Positions 17,129-24,874 of a DNA stretch of 64,000 bases are shown here, piece after piece. The translations under genes and the position numbers were made by a program. Position 1 is the first letter of the stretch. Every line of letters begins with the position of its first letter. The notes below the pieces were generated by a model. It did no database searches, was not told the DNA's origin, and was given only the letters and a program-made list of their open reading frames with translations. Location of the stretch: assembly GCF_014198245.1 (NCBI RefSeq), contig NZ_JACIHE010000001.1, forward strand, positions 62,001 through 126,000, in the 5' to 3' direction. Source of the DNA: Bradyrhizobium sp. cir1 (lineage in GTDB: Bacteria; Pseudomonadota; Alphaproteobacteria; Rhizobiales; Xanthobacteraceae).

Positions 17129-17248
17129 AATGATCGACTATGCGGTGCAAACCGATGTCGACGCTATACGACGCTTGGCACTTTCACAACTTGCGGTGGC
17201 ACGCCGATTGACGCTTTATTTCGAAGCTTCGCCTGGGCCGTGGTGACG

Positions 17249-18553
17249 TCATGCCACGGAATCCTCGTGAACCGCCGAACGGCTTCGGAGATCCGGAGCC
17301 AGCGACGGCGCGAGCGGAGCAGCGTCGCCTCGCGCGGTGAGTCCGACCGGAGCAGGTCCGGCATCGCGCCGCGCGACGGCCCAGATCAGCAAACCGAGAA
17401 GCGCGAGTGCAGCGCCGACGGGACCGGTCGAGGTCCAGCCTAGCCCTTCGCGGATCGCAAGGCCGCCGAGGAAGGGGCCGAGCGCGTTGGCGGTGTTGAA
17501 CGCCGAATGGTTCAGCGCGGCCGCGAGCGCCTGCGCGTCACCTGCGACGTCCATCAGCCGCGTTTGCAGGATGGCGCCGAGCGAAACGCTGGTGCCGATG
17601 GCGAAAACGTCGGCCGCCAGTAGCCAGGGATTGTGGGCGGCAAGCGGAAACACCAGCAGCGCGACGGCTGCAAACAGCAGGATGATGCCCGCCGTCGGCA
17701 TCAGGGCGCGGTCGGCAAAGCGTGGCACGAACAGATTGCCGAGCGTAGCGCCGATACCGAATACGGCGAGGAAGAACGGAATGGCCGCGGGGCTGACCCT
17801 GGTGACCTCGATCAGCGTCGTCGCAAGATAGGTGTAGACGGCAAACATGCCGCCAAAGCCGATGGCGCCGATTGCCAGCGTGATCCAGACGCGGCCGCTT
17901 CTGAGAGCGCCGAGCTCGCGCAACGGATCGGACCTGCCGGCCCGGTCGCGCGGCGCGAACAGGCCGCACAGCAGCACGGTGAGCAGCGCCAGCGCCGACA
18001 CGAGACCAAAGCTCGCGCGCCAGCCGACCGCCTGACCGATCAGATTGGCCAGCGGCACGCCGATGATGGTGGCGCAGGTCAGGCCAAGCATCACCTGGCC
18101 GATCGCCTGCGAGCGGCGCTGTTGCGGAACCAGCGAAGCCGCGACCAGCGCGGCGATACCGAAATAGGCGCCGTGCGGCAGCCCCGAGAGGAAGCGCGCC
18201 GCGATCATCCAGCCGAAGTCGGGTGCGAGCGCGGTGAGCGCGTTGCCGAACGCGAACACGGCCATCAGGACGAGCAGCTGCGTGCGCCGGGCGAAGCGGG
18301 CACCCAGCACCGCGATCAGCGGCGCGCCCAGCACGACTCCGAGCGCGTAAGCACTGATCGCGTGCCCTGCGGTCGGCTCGTCGACGTGGAGGTCGGCGGC
18401 GAAAAACGGCAGCAGGCTCATCGATGCGAATTCGGTGGTCCCGATCGCAAAGCCGCCCATCGCGAGCGAGACGAGGACGATAGCGAGGTGAGGGGGAGTG
18501 GCGGCCGCGGTTGAATTGGCGCGGGGCGAGGTCGCGTGAGGCGAGATCGTCAT
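17249..18553 (-). CDS. MFS efflux transporter (AraJ/YdhP-like)
   Basis: Inner-membrane drug/sugar:proton antiporter-type carrier, about 434 residues with twelve predicted helices. The first helix (AIVLVSLAMGGFAIGTTEFASMSLLPFFAADL) and the ARFLSGLPHGAYFGIAALVAASLVP segment are characteristic of the AraJ/YdhP/Bcr-type MFS group. A hydrophilic C-terminal tail (about 30 residues) follows the last helix. The ATG at 18553 is preferred because it has an AGGA sequence 6 nt upstream; the frame is open to 18604. The gene is alone, with no regulator adjacent. Substrate unknown. Confidence 0.87.
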   Translation of the reverse strand: MTISPHATSPRANSTAAATPPHLAIVLVSLAMGGFAIGTTEFASMSLLPFFAADLHVDEPTAGHAISAYALGVVLGAPLIAVLGARFARRTQLLVLMAVFAFGNALTALAPDFGWMIAARFLSGLPHGAYFGIAALVAASLVPQQRRSQAIGQVMLGLTCATIIGVPLANLIGQAVGWRASFGLVSALALLTVLLCGLFAPRDRAGRSDPLRELGALRSGRVWITLAIGAIGFGGMFAVYTYLATTLIEVTRVSPAAIPFFLAVFGIGATLGNLFVPRFADRALMPTAGIILLFAAVALLVFPLAAHNPWLLAADVFAIGTSVSLGAILQTRLMDVAGDAQALAAALNHSAFNTANALGPFLGGLAIREGLGWTSTGPVGAALALLGLLIWAVARRDAGPAPVGLTARGDAAPLAPSLAPDLRSRSAVHEDSVA

Positions 18554-18734
18554 GAGTCCTGCATTGCTGGCGTCAACGGGAACCAGCCCAGCGAACGTCG
18601 CCATCCCTGCAAGATTTCTCTGTCGTACTTAAACCCGGATCAGTCTGCGTCAACACTTCAGGCTCAGCGCAGGGCGGGCCGCATATCAGCGTCCCGATTT
18701 GCGTGTGCCGACTGCTAGCCAGGCGCTGCGCATC

Positions 18735-19037
18735 TCACCGCGATAGGCCGTAGCCCGGCGCAAGCGTGCGCGGACGATTCTGATACGCGTAGGGATCGTC
18801 ACTCTGTCCGCCGAAATAGGGATTGGCGATGCAGGTCAGCGCGCGGCCCGATGCGCTTGCCTGACACTGCGCGTAGGTGTCGAACCTGCAATTGCTCAGT
18901 CCCGGCCATTCATCACCCGTAAGGCAGAACGCGTGATGCGTACCAAATGCGCGCGCGGGCGTGCTTGCGCTGAGCGCAAATGTGGCGATTGCGAGCGAAA
19001 ATGTGGCGGCAATGGGGAAAGCAATTCGTGCTCGCAT
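18735..19037 (-). CDS. DUF3551-type small secreted protein
   Basis: A 100-residue protein with a signal peptide (MRARIAFPIAATFSLAIATFALSASTPARA). The mature part carries the pattern FCLTGDEWPGLSNCRFDTYAQCQASASGRALTCIANPYF, i.e. the spaced cysteines and TYAQC...G....C motif of DUF3551, a family expanded in Bradyrhizobium. It is exported, probably to the periplasm, with two likely disulfides. No function is established. The start is chosen at the ATG that begins the signal peptide; an upstream ATG would add 34 polar residues. Confidence 0.8.
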   Translation of the reverse strand: MRARIAFPIAATFSLAIATFALSASTPARAFGTHHAFCLTGDEWPGLSNCRFDTYAQCQASASGRALTCIANPYFGGQSDDPYAYQNRPRTLAPGYGLSR

Positions 19038-19290
19038 TCGTAATCTCCAATCACACAATTGTGCGCGCGACGATGTTACGCGCGCATGCAGTTTATCTCG
19101 TCTCGTCGACATTGGAACTGCTGAAAACTCTTGTTTCAAAGGGTTTCCAGCGCGCTCTGATAAATCTTCATTAATGAAGCGCGGGCCTTTGGCGTGAACT
19201 GTTGCGTCGAGGTTACAGCAATTCCGTCGATCACTGTTATGACGACACCACGGCCAGGGGGCCTAACGACGAAACTGGAACGGGATTGAA

Positions 19291-20010
19291 ATGAAGAAGA
19301 ATTTGTTGCTTGCCGCTGTGAGCCTCGTCGCGCTCAGCGCAGCTGCACCGGCGCTGGCTGCCGACCTCGCGGCGCGTCCGTACACCAAGGCACCCGCGAT
19401 GGTCGCCACGATCTACGACTGGAGCGGCTTCTACATCGGCATCAACGGCGGCGGTGGTTCGTCGCACGCGACCTGGGACTTCGTCGGCGTTGGTCGCGAG
19501 GGTTCGCACGATGCGACCGGCGGCACGGTCGGTGGCCAGATCGGCTATCGCTGGCAGTCGGGCCAGTGGGTGTTCGGCGTGGAAGGCCAGGGCAACTGGG
19601 CCGACTTCTCCGGCGACAATCTGAGCGCGCTGTTCGCCACTCGTAATCGCACGAAGATGGACGCGTTCGGCCTGATCACCGGCCAGGTCGGTTATGCCTG
19701 GAACAACGTCCTCGTGTACGTGAAGGGCGGTGCGGCTGTGGTCAGCGACAAGTACGAGATCTATGGCCTCGGCGGCGGGCTGCTCGCGTCGACCAGCGAC
19801 ACCCGTTGGGGTGGCACGGTTGGTGCCGGCCTCGAGTACGGCTTCGCGCCGAACTGGTCGGTTGGCGTCGAGTACAACCACATCTTCCTGTCGGACAAGG
19901 ATGTCACCTTTGCCGGCTTCGCTGGCACCGAGCGCATCCGTCAGGACGTCGACATGGGCCTCGTCCGCCTGAACTACAAGTTCGGCGGCCCGATCCTCGG
20001 CCGTTACTGA
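19291..20010 (+). CDS. Outer-membrane beta-barrel protein (Omp25/OmpA-like porin family)
   Basis: 239 residues with a standard signal peptide (MKKNLLLAAVSLVALSAAAPALA, cleavage before ADLAARPY) and an eight-strand barrel pattern: YDWSGFYIGINGGGG near the N-terminus, repeated alternating aromatic strands, and a final strand VRLNYKFGGPILGRY ending near an aromatic residue. This is the abundant Omp25/RopB-type surface protein class of Rhizobiales. It acts in the outer membrane; the role is structural or surface contact rather than a known transport. The gene is single, ends with a strong terminator (20041-20070) and is likely highly expressed. Confidence 0.9.
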   Translation: MKKNLLLAAVSLVALSAAAPALAADLAARPYTKAPAMVATIYDWSGFYIGINGGGGSSHATWDFVGVGREGSHDATGGTVGGQIGYRWQSGQWVFGVEGQGNWADFSGDNLSALFATRNRTKMDAFGLITGQVGYAWNNVLVYVKGGAAVVSDKYEIYGLGGGLLASTSDTRWGGTVGAGLEYGFAPNWSVGVEYNHIFLSDKDVTFAGFAGTERIRQDVDMGLVRLNYKFGGPILGRY

Positions 20011-20040
20011 TACCGATCGCTCTTTTGAGCGGCTATCGAA

Positions 20041-20070
20041 AGCCCCGGCCATCGGCCGGGGCTTTTTTTT
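20041..20070 (+). terminator. Rho-independent terminator of the outer-membrane protein gene
   Basis: Perfect 10-bp stem AGCCCCGGCC / GGCCGGGGCT with a 3-nt loop (ATC), followed by eight T. It isolates the small LexA-box gene and dnaE from the upstream gene. Confidence 0.93.
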
Positions 20071-20151
20071 ATTGCGTGAATTCAGCGAGTTAACCATCGC
20101 GTTGCGAGATTACGAGCCAGGCTTGACTCCCGTGAACGAAATGAGAACAAT

Positions 20152-20166
20152 GTTCTTCATACGTTC
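20152..20166 (+). promoter_or_regulatory. LexA (SOS) box upstream of the small ORF next to dnaE
   Basis: GTTC-TTCATAC-GTTC, an exact match to the alphaproteobacterial LexA direct-repeat box GTTC-N7-GTTC. It ends 18 bp before the ATG at 20185, overlapping the expected transcription start. A CTTGAC (20122-20127) fits a -35 element. Confidence 0.65.
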
Positions 20167-20184
20167 TAGCAAGGGAGCGAGACC

Positions 20185-20283
20185 ATGTTCAGGATTTTCG
20201 TGGAAGAGGCGGCTGCACTGGCGTCCATCACGCTGTTCGTCGGGATGATCGCGATCTGGGCCCAGGTCATACCGCAGCTCTAG
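20185..20283 (+). CDS. 32-aa membrane protein under LexA box, SidA-like candidate
   Basis: The ORF reads M-F-R-I-F-V-E-E-A-A-A-L-A-S-I-T-L-F-V-G and continues MIAIWAQVIPQL: a short amphipathic start then one hydrophobic helix with a terminal Trp. A GGGAG ribosome-binding site lies about 8 nt before the ATG. A perfect LexA box sits directly upstream and dnaE follows. Caulobacter SidA is a 29-residue, LexA-controlled inner-membrane peptide that blocks division by binding FtsW. Size, topology and control fit, so an SOS division inhibitor is a reasonable hypothesis; I have not aligned the sequences. Alternatives are a TisB-like membrane toxin or an unrelated peptide. Confidence 0.65.
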   Translation: MFRIFVEEAAALASITLFVGMIAIWAQVIPQL

Positions 20284-20496
20284 ACCTGCGGTTTTGTAAA
20301 CCGGTGCTGCTCTTCACCGGTGCCCCCTTGGGGAAAAGCGGGACGACGCGGCGAAGCGGCCGCTCCGGCGTGGACTCTGGCGGCGCGAGACCCCACCATT
20401 GTGAAGCGAGTCGGCAAGAGAGGCGGATGGCGGGTGCATGATCCCCTCGGAGCCGGCGACCGCTCCATCTCATCTGCAAGAGGCCGTCACGCGACC

Positions 20497-23400
20497 ATGC
20501 CGAGCGCCGGATTTGTCCACCTTCACGTTCACTCGGCCTATTCGCTGCTCAAGGGCTCGATCAAGATCGCCAAGCTCGCCGAGCTTGCAAAGAAAGATCA
20601 TCAGCCGGCCCTTGCGCTGACCGACACCGACAATCTGTTCGGGGCGCTGGAGTTCTCCGACAAGATGGCGGGCTCCGGGATCCAGCCGATCGTCGGCTGC
20701 GAGCTCGCGATCGACTTCGCAGACCAGGATCCCAATGCACGCAACTCCATTGGCCCGTCGCGCGTCGTTCTGCTGGCGGCGCAGGAGCGCGGTTATCGCA
20801 GTCTGATGCGGCTCAATTCGCGGGCGTTCCTGGAAACGCCCGACAGCCACGCCCCGTTCATCAAGTTCGATTGGCTCGAAGGCGAGACCGAGGGTCTGAT
20901 CGCGCTCACGGGCGGCCCCGACGGGCCGATCTCGCTGGCGCTTGCCGGCGGCCACGCCGATCTCGCGGCCGCGCGCTGCGAACGTCTGGCCGGCCTGTTC
21001 GGCGATCGGCTCTATATCGAATTGCAGCGCCACAACACCGACAAGGAACGGCGCGTCGAAAGCGGCTTGATCGACATTGCCTATGCGAAGGGCCTGCCGC
21101 TGGTTGCGACCAACGAGCCGTATTTCGCGTCGACCGACGACTACGAAGCGCATGACGCGCTGCTGTGCATCGCCGGCGGCCGGCTGATCGCCGAGACCGA
21201 TCGCGTGCAGCTCACGCCCGATCATCGCTTCAAGACCCGCGCCGAGATGGCGGTGCTGTTCGCCGACATTCCGGAGGCGCTGGCCTCCACGGTCGAGATC
21301 GCCGAGCGCTGCTCGTTTCGTCCGATGACGCGCAAGCCGATCCTGCCGTTCTTCACCGTCGGCGCCGCGGCGAGCTCGGACGCCGCCGCGGTCGAGGCGG
21401 CCGAACTGAAGCGGCAGGCGGAGGAGGGGCTCGCCAACCGCCTGCGCGTGCACGGCCTGTCGCAAGGCACGACGGAAGAGGCCTACAACAAGCGTCTGGC
21501 GTTCGAGCTCGACGTCATCATGCGCATGAAGTACGCGGGCTACTTCCTGATCGTCTCCGACTTCATCAAATGGGCGAAGTCGCAAGGGATTCCGGTCGGG
21601 CCGGGCCGCGGCTCCGGCGCAGGCTCGCTGGTCGCCTGGGCGCTGACCATCACCGACCTCGATCCGATCAAGTTCGGCCTGCTGTTCGAGCGCTTCCTCA
21701 ATCCCGAACGCGTCTCGATGCCGGACTTCGACATCGACTTCTGCCAGGACCGCCGCGGCGAGGTGATCCAGTACGTCCAGCAGCGCTACGGCCGCGACCA
21801 GGTCGCCCAGATCATCACCTTCGGTACGCTGCAGGCGCGCGGTGTGCTGCGCGACGTCGGCCGCGTGCTGCAGATGCCCTATGGCCAGGTCGACAAGCTC
21901 ACGAAGCTCGTGCCGCAGAATCCGGCGGCGCCGGTGACGCTGGCTGCCGCGATCGAGAGCGAGCCGAAGCTCCAGGCGTTCCGCGACGAGGACCCGGTGG
22001 TGGCGCGCGCCTTCGACATCGCGCAGCGCCTCGAAGGCCTGACCCGCCACGCCTCGACCCACGCGGCCGGCATCGTGATCGGCGATCGGCCTTTGAGCGA
22101 ACTGGTGCCGATGTACCGCGATCCGAAGTCGGATATGCCGGTGACCCAGTTCAACATGAAATGGGTCGAGCCGGCGGGCCTCGTGAAGTTCGACTTCCTC
22201 GGTCTGAAGACGCTGACCGTGCTCGATGTCGCCTGCAAGCTGCTCAAGCCGCGCGACATCCACATCAATCTCGCCACGCTGCCGATCGACGATGCCGAGA
22301 GCTACCAGATGCTGGCGCGCGGCGAGGTGGTCGGCGTGTTCCAGGTTGAAAGCCAGGGCATGCGGCGGGCGCTGGTCGACATGCGCCCGGACCGTTTCGA
22401 GGACATCATCGCGCTGGTCGCGCTCTATCGCCCGGGCCCGATGGCGAACATCCCGACCTATTGCGCGCGCAAGCACGGCGACGAGGAGCCGGAATATCTG
22501 CATCCCGTGCTGGAGCCGATCCTGAAGGAAACCTTCGGCGTCATCATCTACCAGGAACAGGTGATGCAGATCGCGCAGGTGATGTCGGGCTATTCGCTCG
22601 GCGACGCCGACCTCTTGCGCCGCGCCATGGGCAAGAAGATCCGCGCCGAGATGGACAAGCAGCGCGACATCTTCGTCGCCGGCGCGGTCAAAAACGGCGT
22701 GCCGAAGGGGCAGGCCGAGACCATCTTCGAGCTGCTCGCCAAGTTCGCCGACTACGGCTTCAACAAGAGCCACGCGGCGGCCTATGCGCTGGTGTCCTAC
22801 CACACCGCCTACATGAAGGCGCATTATCCGGTGGAGTTCATCGCAGCGTCCATGACGCTCGATCTCAACAACACCGACAAGCTCTCCGAATTCCGCTCCG
22901 AGGCGCAGCGCCTCGGCATCAAGGTCGAGCCGCCGAACATCAACCGCTCCGGCGCGACCTTCGAGGTCGGCGAGAAGACGATCTACTATGCGCTCGCAGC
23001 GCTGAAGGGCGTCGGCATCCAGGCGATCGAGCAGATCATCGAGGAGCGCACGAAGAACGGTCTTTTCACCTCGCTCGCCGACTTCGCCGCGCGGGTCAAT
23101 CCGCGCGCGATCAACAAGCGCATCATCGAAAGTCTGGCCGCCGCCGGCGCCTTCGATACGCTGGAGCCGAACCGGGCGCGGGTCTTCGCCGGTGCGGACG
23201 CGATCCTCGCCGCTTGCCAGCGCGCGCACGAAGCCGCGACCATCGGCCAGAACGACATGTTCGGAAGCTCGGCCGACGCGCCGACCATCATGCTGCCGCA
23301 GATCGAGGCGTGGCTGCCGGCCGAGCGGCTGCGCCGCGAATACGACGCGATCGGCTTCTTCCTGTCGGGACATCCGCTCGATGATTACGCCACTGTGCTG

Positions 23401-24000
23401 AAGCGGCTGCGCGTGCAGAGCTGGGCCGAGTTCTCGCGCGCGGTGAAGACCGGCGCCACCGCCGGCAAGGTCGCGGCGACCGTTGTGTCGCGCATGGAGC
23501 GGCGCACCAAGACCGGCAACAAGATGGGCATCATGGGCCTGTCGGACCCGACCGGGCATTTCGAGGCGGTGCTGTTCTCCGAAGGCCTCGCGCAATATCG
23601 CGACGTGCTGGAGCCGGGCGCCGCGGTGCTGCTCCAGCTCGGTGCCGAGCTCCAGGGCGAGGACGTGCGCGCGCGCGTGCTGCATGCCGAGCCGCTCGAC
23701 GACGCTGCGGCCAAGACGCAGAAGGGCCTGCGCATCTTCCTGCGCGACACCAAGCCGCTCGACTCGATCGCCAAGCGTCTCGCCGGACCCGAGATCGCGG
23801 CCTCGAACGGCGCCGCGCCGAAGGTCGGCAGTCCCGGCATCGCGCCGCGCTCCAATGGCGACGGCGAGGTCTCGCTGGTGTTGATGCTCGACCTCGAGAC
23901 CGAGGTGGAGATGAAGCTGCCCGGCCGGTTCAAGGTCTCGCCGCAGATCGCCGGCGCGATCAAGGCGGTCGCGGGCGTGGTGGACGTGCAGCAGCTGTAG
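20497..24000 (+). CDS. dnaE: DNA polymerase III subunit alpha
   Basis: Catalytic subunit of the replicative polymerase, 1167 residues, normal for DnaE1. N-terminal PHP domain starts FVHLHVHSAYSLLKGSIK; the polymerase core includes GPGRGSGAGSLVAWAL and the metal-binding PDFDIDF (palm). Further on are HASTHAAGIVIGD, VALYRPGPM, the beta-clamp-binding region (QNDMFG) and the OB-fold. The frame is open from 20320, but the ATG at 20497 starts the family-typical MPSAGFVHLHVHSAYS. It lies 213 bp after the LexA-box small ORF; a stem (CCGGTG...CACCGG, 20301-20320) lacks a T run, so read-through from the SOS promoter into dnaE is possible. Confidence 0.96.
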   Translation: MPSAGFVHLHVHSAYSLLKGSIKIAKLAELAKKDHQPALALTDTDNLFGALEFSDKMAGSGIQPIVGCELAIDFADQDPNARNSIGPSRVVLLAAQERGYRSLMRLNSRAFLETPDSHAPFIKFDWLEGETEGLIALTGGPDGPISLALAGGHADLAAARCERLAGLFGDRLYIELQRHNTDKERRVESGLIDIAYAKGLPLVATNEPYFASTDDYEAHDALLCIAGGRLIAETDRVQLTPDHRFKTRAEMAVLFADIPEALASTVEIAERCSFRPMTRKPILPFFTVGAAASSDAAAVEAAELKRQAEEGLANRLRVHGLSQGTTEEAYNKRLAFELDVIMRMKYAGYFLIVSDFIKWAKSQGIPVGPGRGSGAGSLVAWALTITDLDPIKFGLLFERFLNPERVSMPDFDIDFCQDRRGEVIQYVQQRYGRDQVAQIITFGTLQARGVLRDVGRVLQMPYGQVDKLTKLVPQNPAAPVTLAAAIESEPKLQAFRDEDPVVARAFDIAQRLEGLTRHASTHAAGIVIGDRPLSELVPMYRDPKSDMPVTQFNMKWVEPAGLVKFDFLGLKTLTVLDVACKLLKPRDIHINLATLPIDDAESYQMLARGEVVGVFQVESQGMRRALVDMRPDRFEDIIALVALYRPGPMANIPTYCARKHGDEEPEYLHPVLEPILKETFGVIIYQEQVMQIAQVMSGYSLGDADLLRRAMGKKIRAEMDKQRDIFVAGAVKNGVPKGQAETIFELLAKFADYGFNKSHAAAYALVSYHTAYMKAHYPVEFIAASMTLDLNNTDKLSEFRSEAQRLGIKVEPPNINRSGATFEVGEKTIYYALAALKGVGIQAIEQIIEERTKNGLFTSLADFAARVNPRAINKRIIESLAAAGAFDTLEPNRARVFAGADAILAACQRAHEAATIGQNDMFGSSADAPTIMLPQIEAWLPAERLRREYDAIGFFLSGHPLDDYATVLKRLRVQSWAEFSRAVKTGATAGKVAATVVSRMERRTKTGNKMGIMGLSDPTGHFEAVLFSEGLAQYRDVLEPGAAVLLQLGAELQGEDVRARVLHAEPLDDAAAKTQKGLRIFLRDTKPLDSIAKRLAGPEIAASNGAAPKVGSPGIAPRSNGDGEVSLVLMLDLETEVEMKLPGRFKVSPQIAGAIKAVAGVVDVQQL

Positions 24001-24163
24001 CTGCCATACGCGCGTTGCGACGGGCCGTCATTCGACAAGTGTCATAATGGATCGGTTGCAACCTTGCGCTGATTCTGCTCGCGGAGTTGCAGGCTGTCGA
24101 GTAAGATGCACGGAACGATAGCCGCTCCATTAACGAGGGCGGCGCGATGGGCAGGAGCAATGC

Positions 24164-24680
24164 ATGTGCGAGAATTGCGCCAATGGTCGTGGCGTCCACA
24201 TTGGCCCTTCGCGGAGATCGTTTGTCCACGTCACCGTCTCTGCGATCGGCCTGGCTTTCGCCGGAAAAGCTTTCGCGAAAGAGACCAAGCCGCCGCCCAA
24301 GCCGCAGAACGTGCTGTCGCCCGACGCTTCGTTGAAGCGGCTGATGGAGGGGAATGCGCGCTACGTTGACGGTGTGTCGCGGCGTCACGATTTCAAGCAT
24401 GAGCGCGAGGCTGACGCTGAAGGCGATCAAGGACGACAAGCCGCCGCCGGGACACATCCCTTCGCTGGTCGATGCGATCGCGCCCGCTGCAAAGGCTGCA
24501 ATGCAGCAGGGTGGTAACGTGCTCGACAAGGCGATCCGGCAGAACGTTGTCGACAACGTCGCCAAGCTGAAATCGGCCGCGCCGATCCTCAATGCAGCTG
24601 CCGAGCAGGGCAAGATCAAGGTCGTCGGCGGCATCTACCGGCTCACGACCGGGACGGTCGATCTGATTGCGCAGGGCTGA
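24164..24680 (+). pseudogene. Carbonic anhydrase (beta-class, exported type) with zinc site deleted
   Basis: The first part reads MCENCANGRGVHIGPSRRSFVHVTVSAIGLAFAGKAFA, a Tat-like signal, then SPDASLKRLMEGNARYVDGVSRRHDFKHER, the N-terminus of beta-carbonic anhydrases. In another frame the C-terminal part follows (LKAIKDDKPPPGHIPSLVDAIAPAAKA...GGIYRLTTGTVDLI). The middle, which would carry the CxD and HxxC zinc ligands, is missing and the two parts are out of frame near 24400. An out-of-frame deletion of several hundred bases is the simplest explanation. The product cannot be an active enzyme. Confidence 0.75.
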
Positions 24681-24874
24681 GCGAACTGGCCGCTCCTGCC
24701 GTCTTATGGTCGTGAGGCTTACGCGGAACTGACGCAACAGGGCTGTGGTCGGCAGGCGCCATGTCACCGCCTCAATCCAAGCCTTTCGTGACCACGCCTT
24801 TCGTTCAACTGCCATTCAGCTGGCCGCGCGCCTGATGCGCGGCGGCACCTCAACAACAGAAGCGGGCACAAGCC

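Noticed and set aside
20301-20320. Terminator between the small LexA-box ORF and dnaE
   Set aside because: A short stem exists (CCGGTG/CACCGG) but no T run follows, so I did not call it a terminator.
20470-23685. 1071-codon minus-strand frame opposite dnaE
   Set aside because: Complement of conserved dnaE codons; rich in Arg/His/Asp/Gly with no domain.
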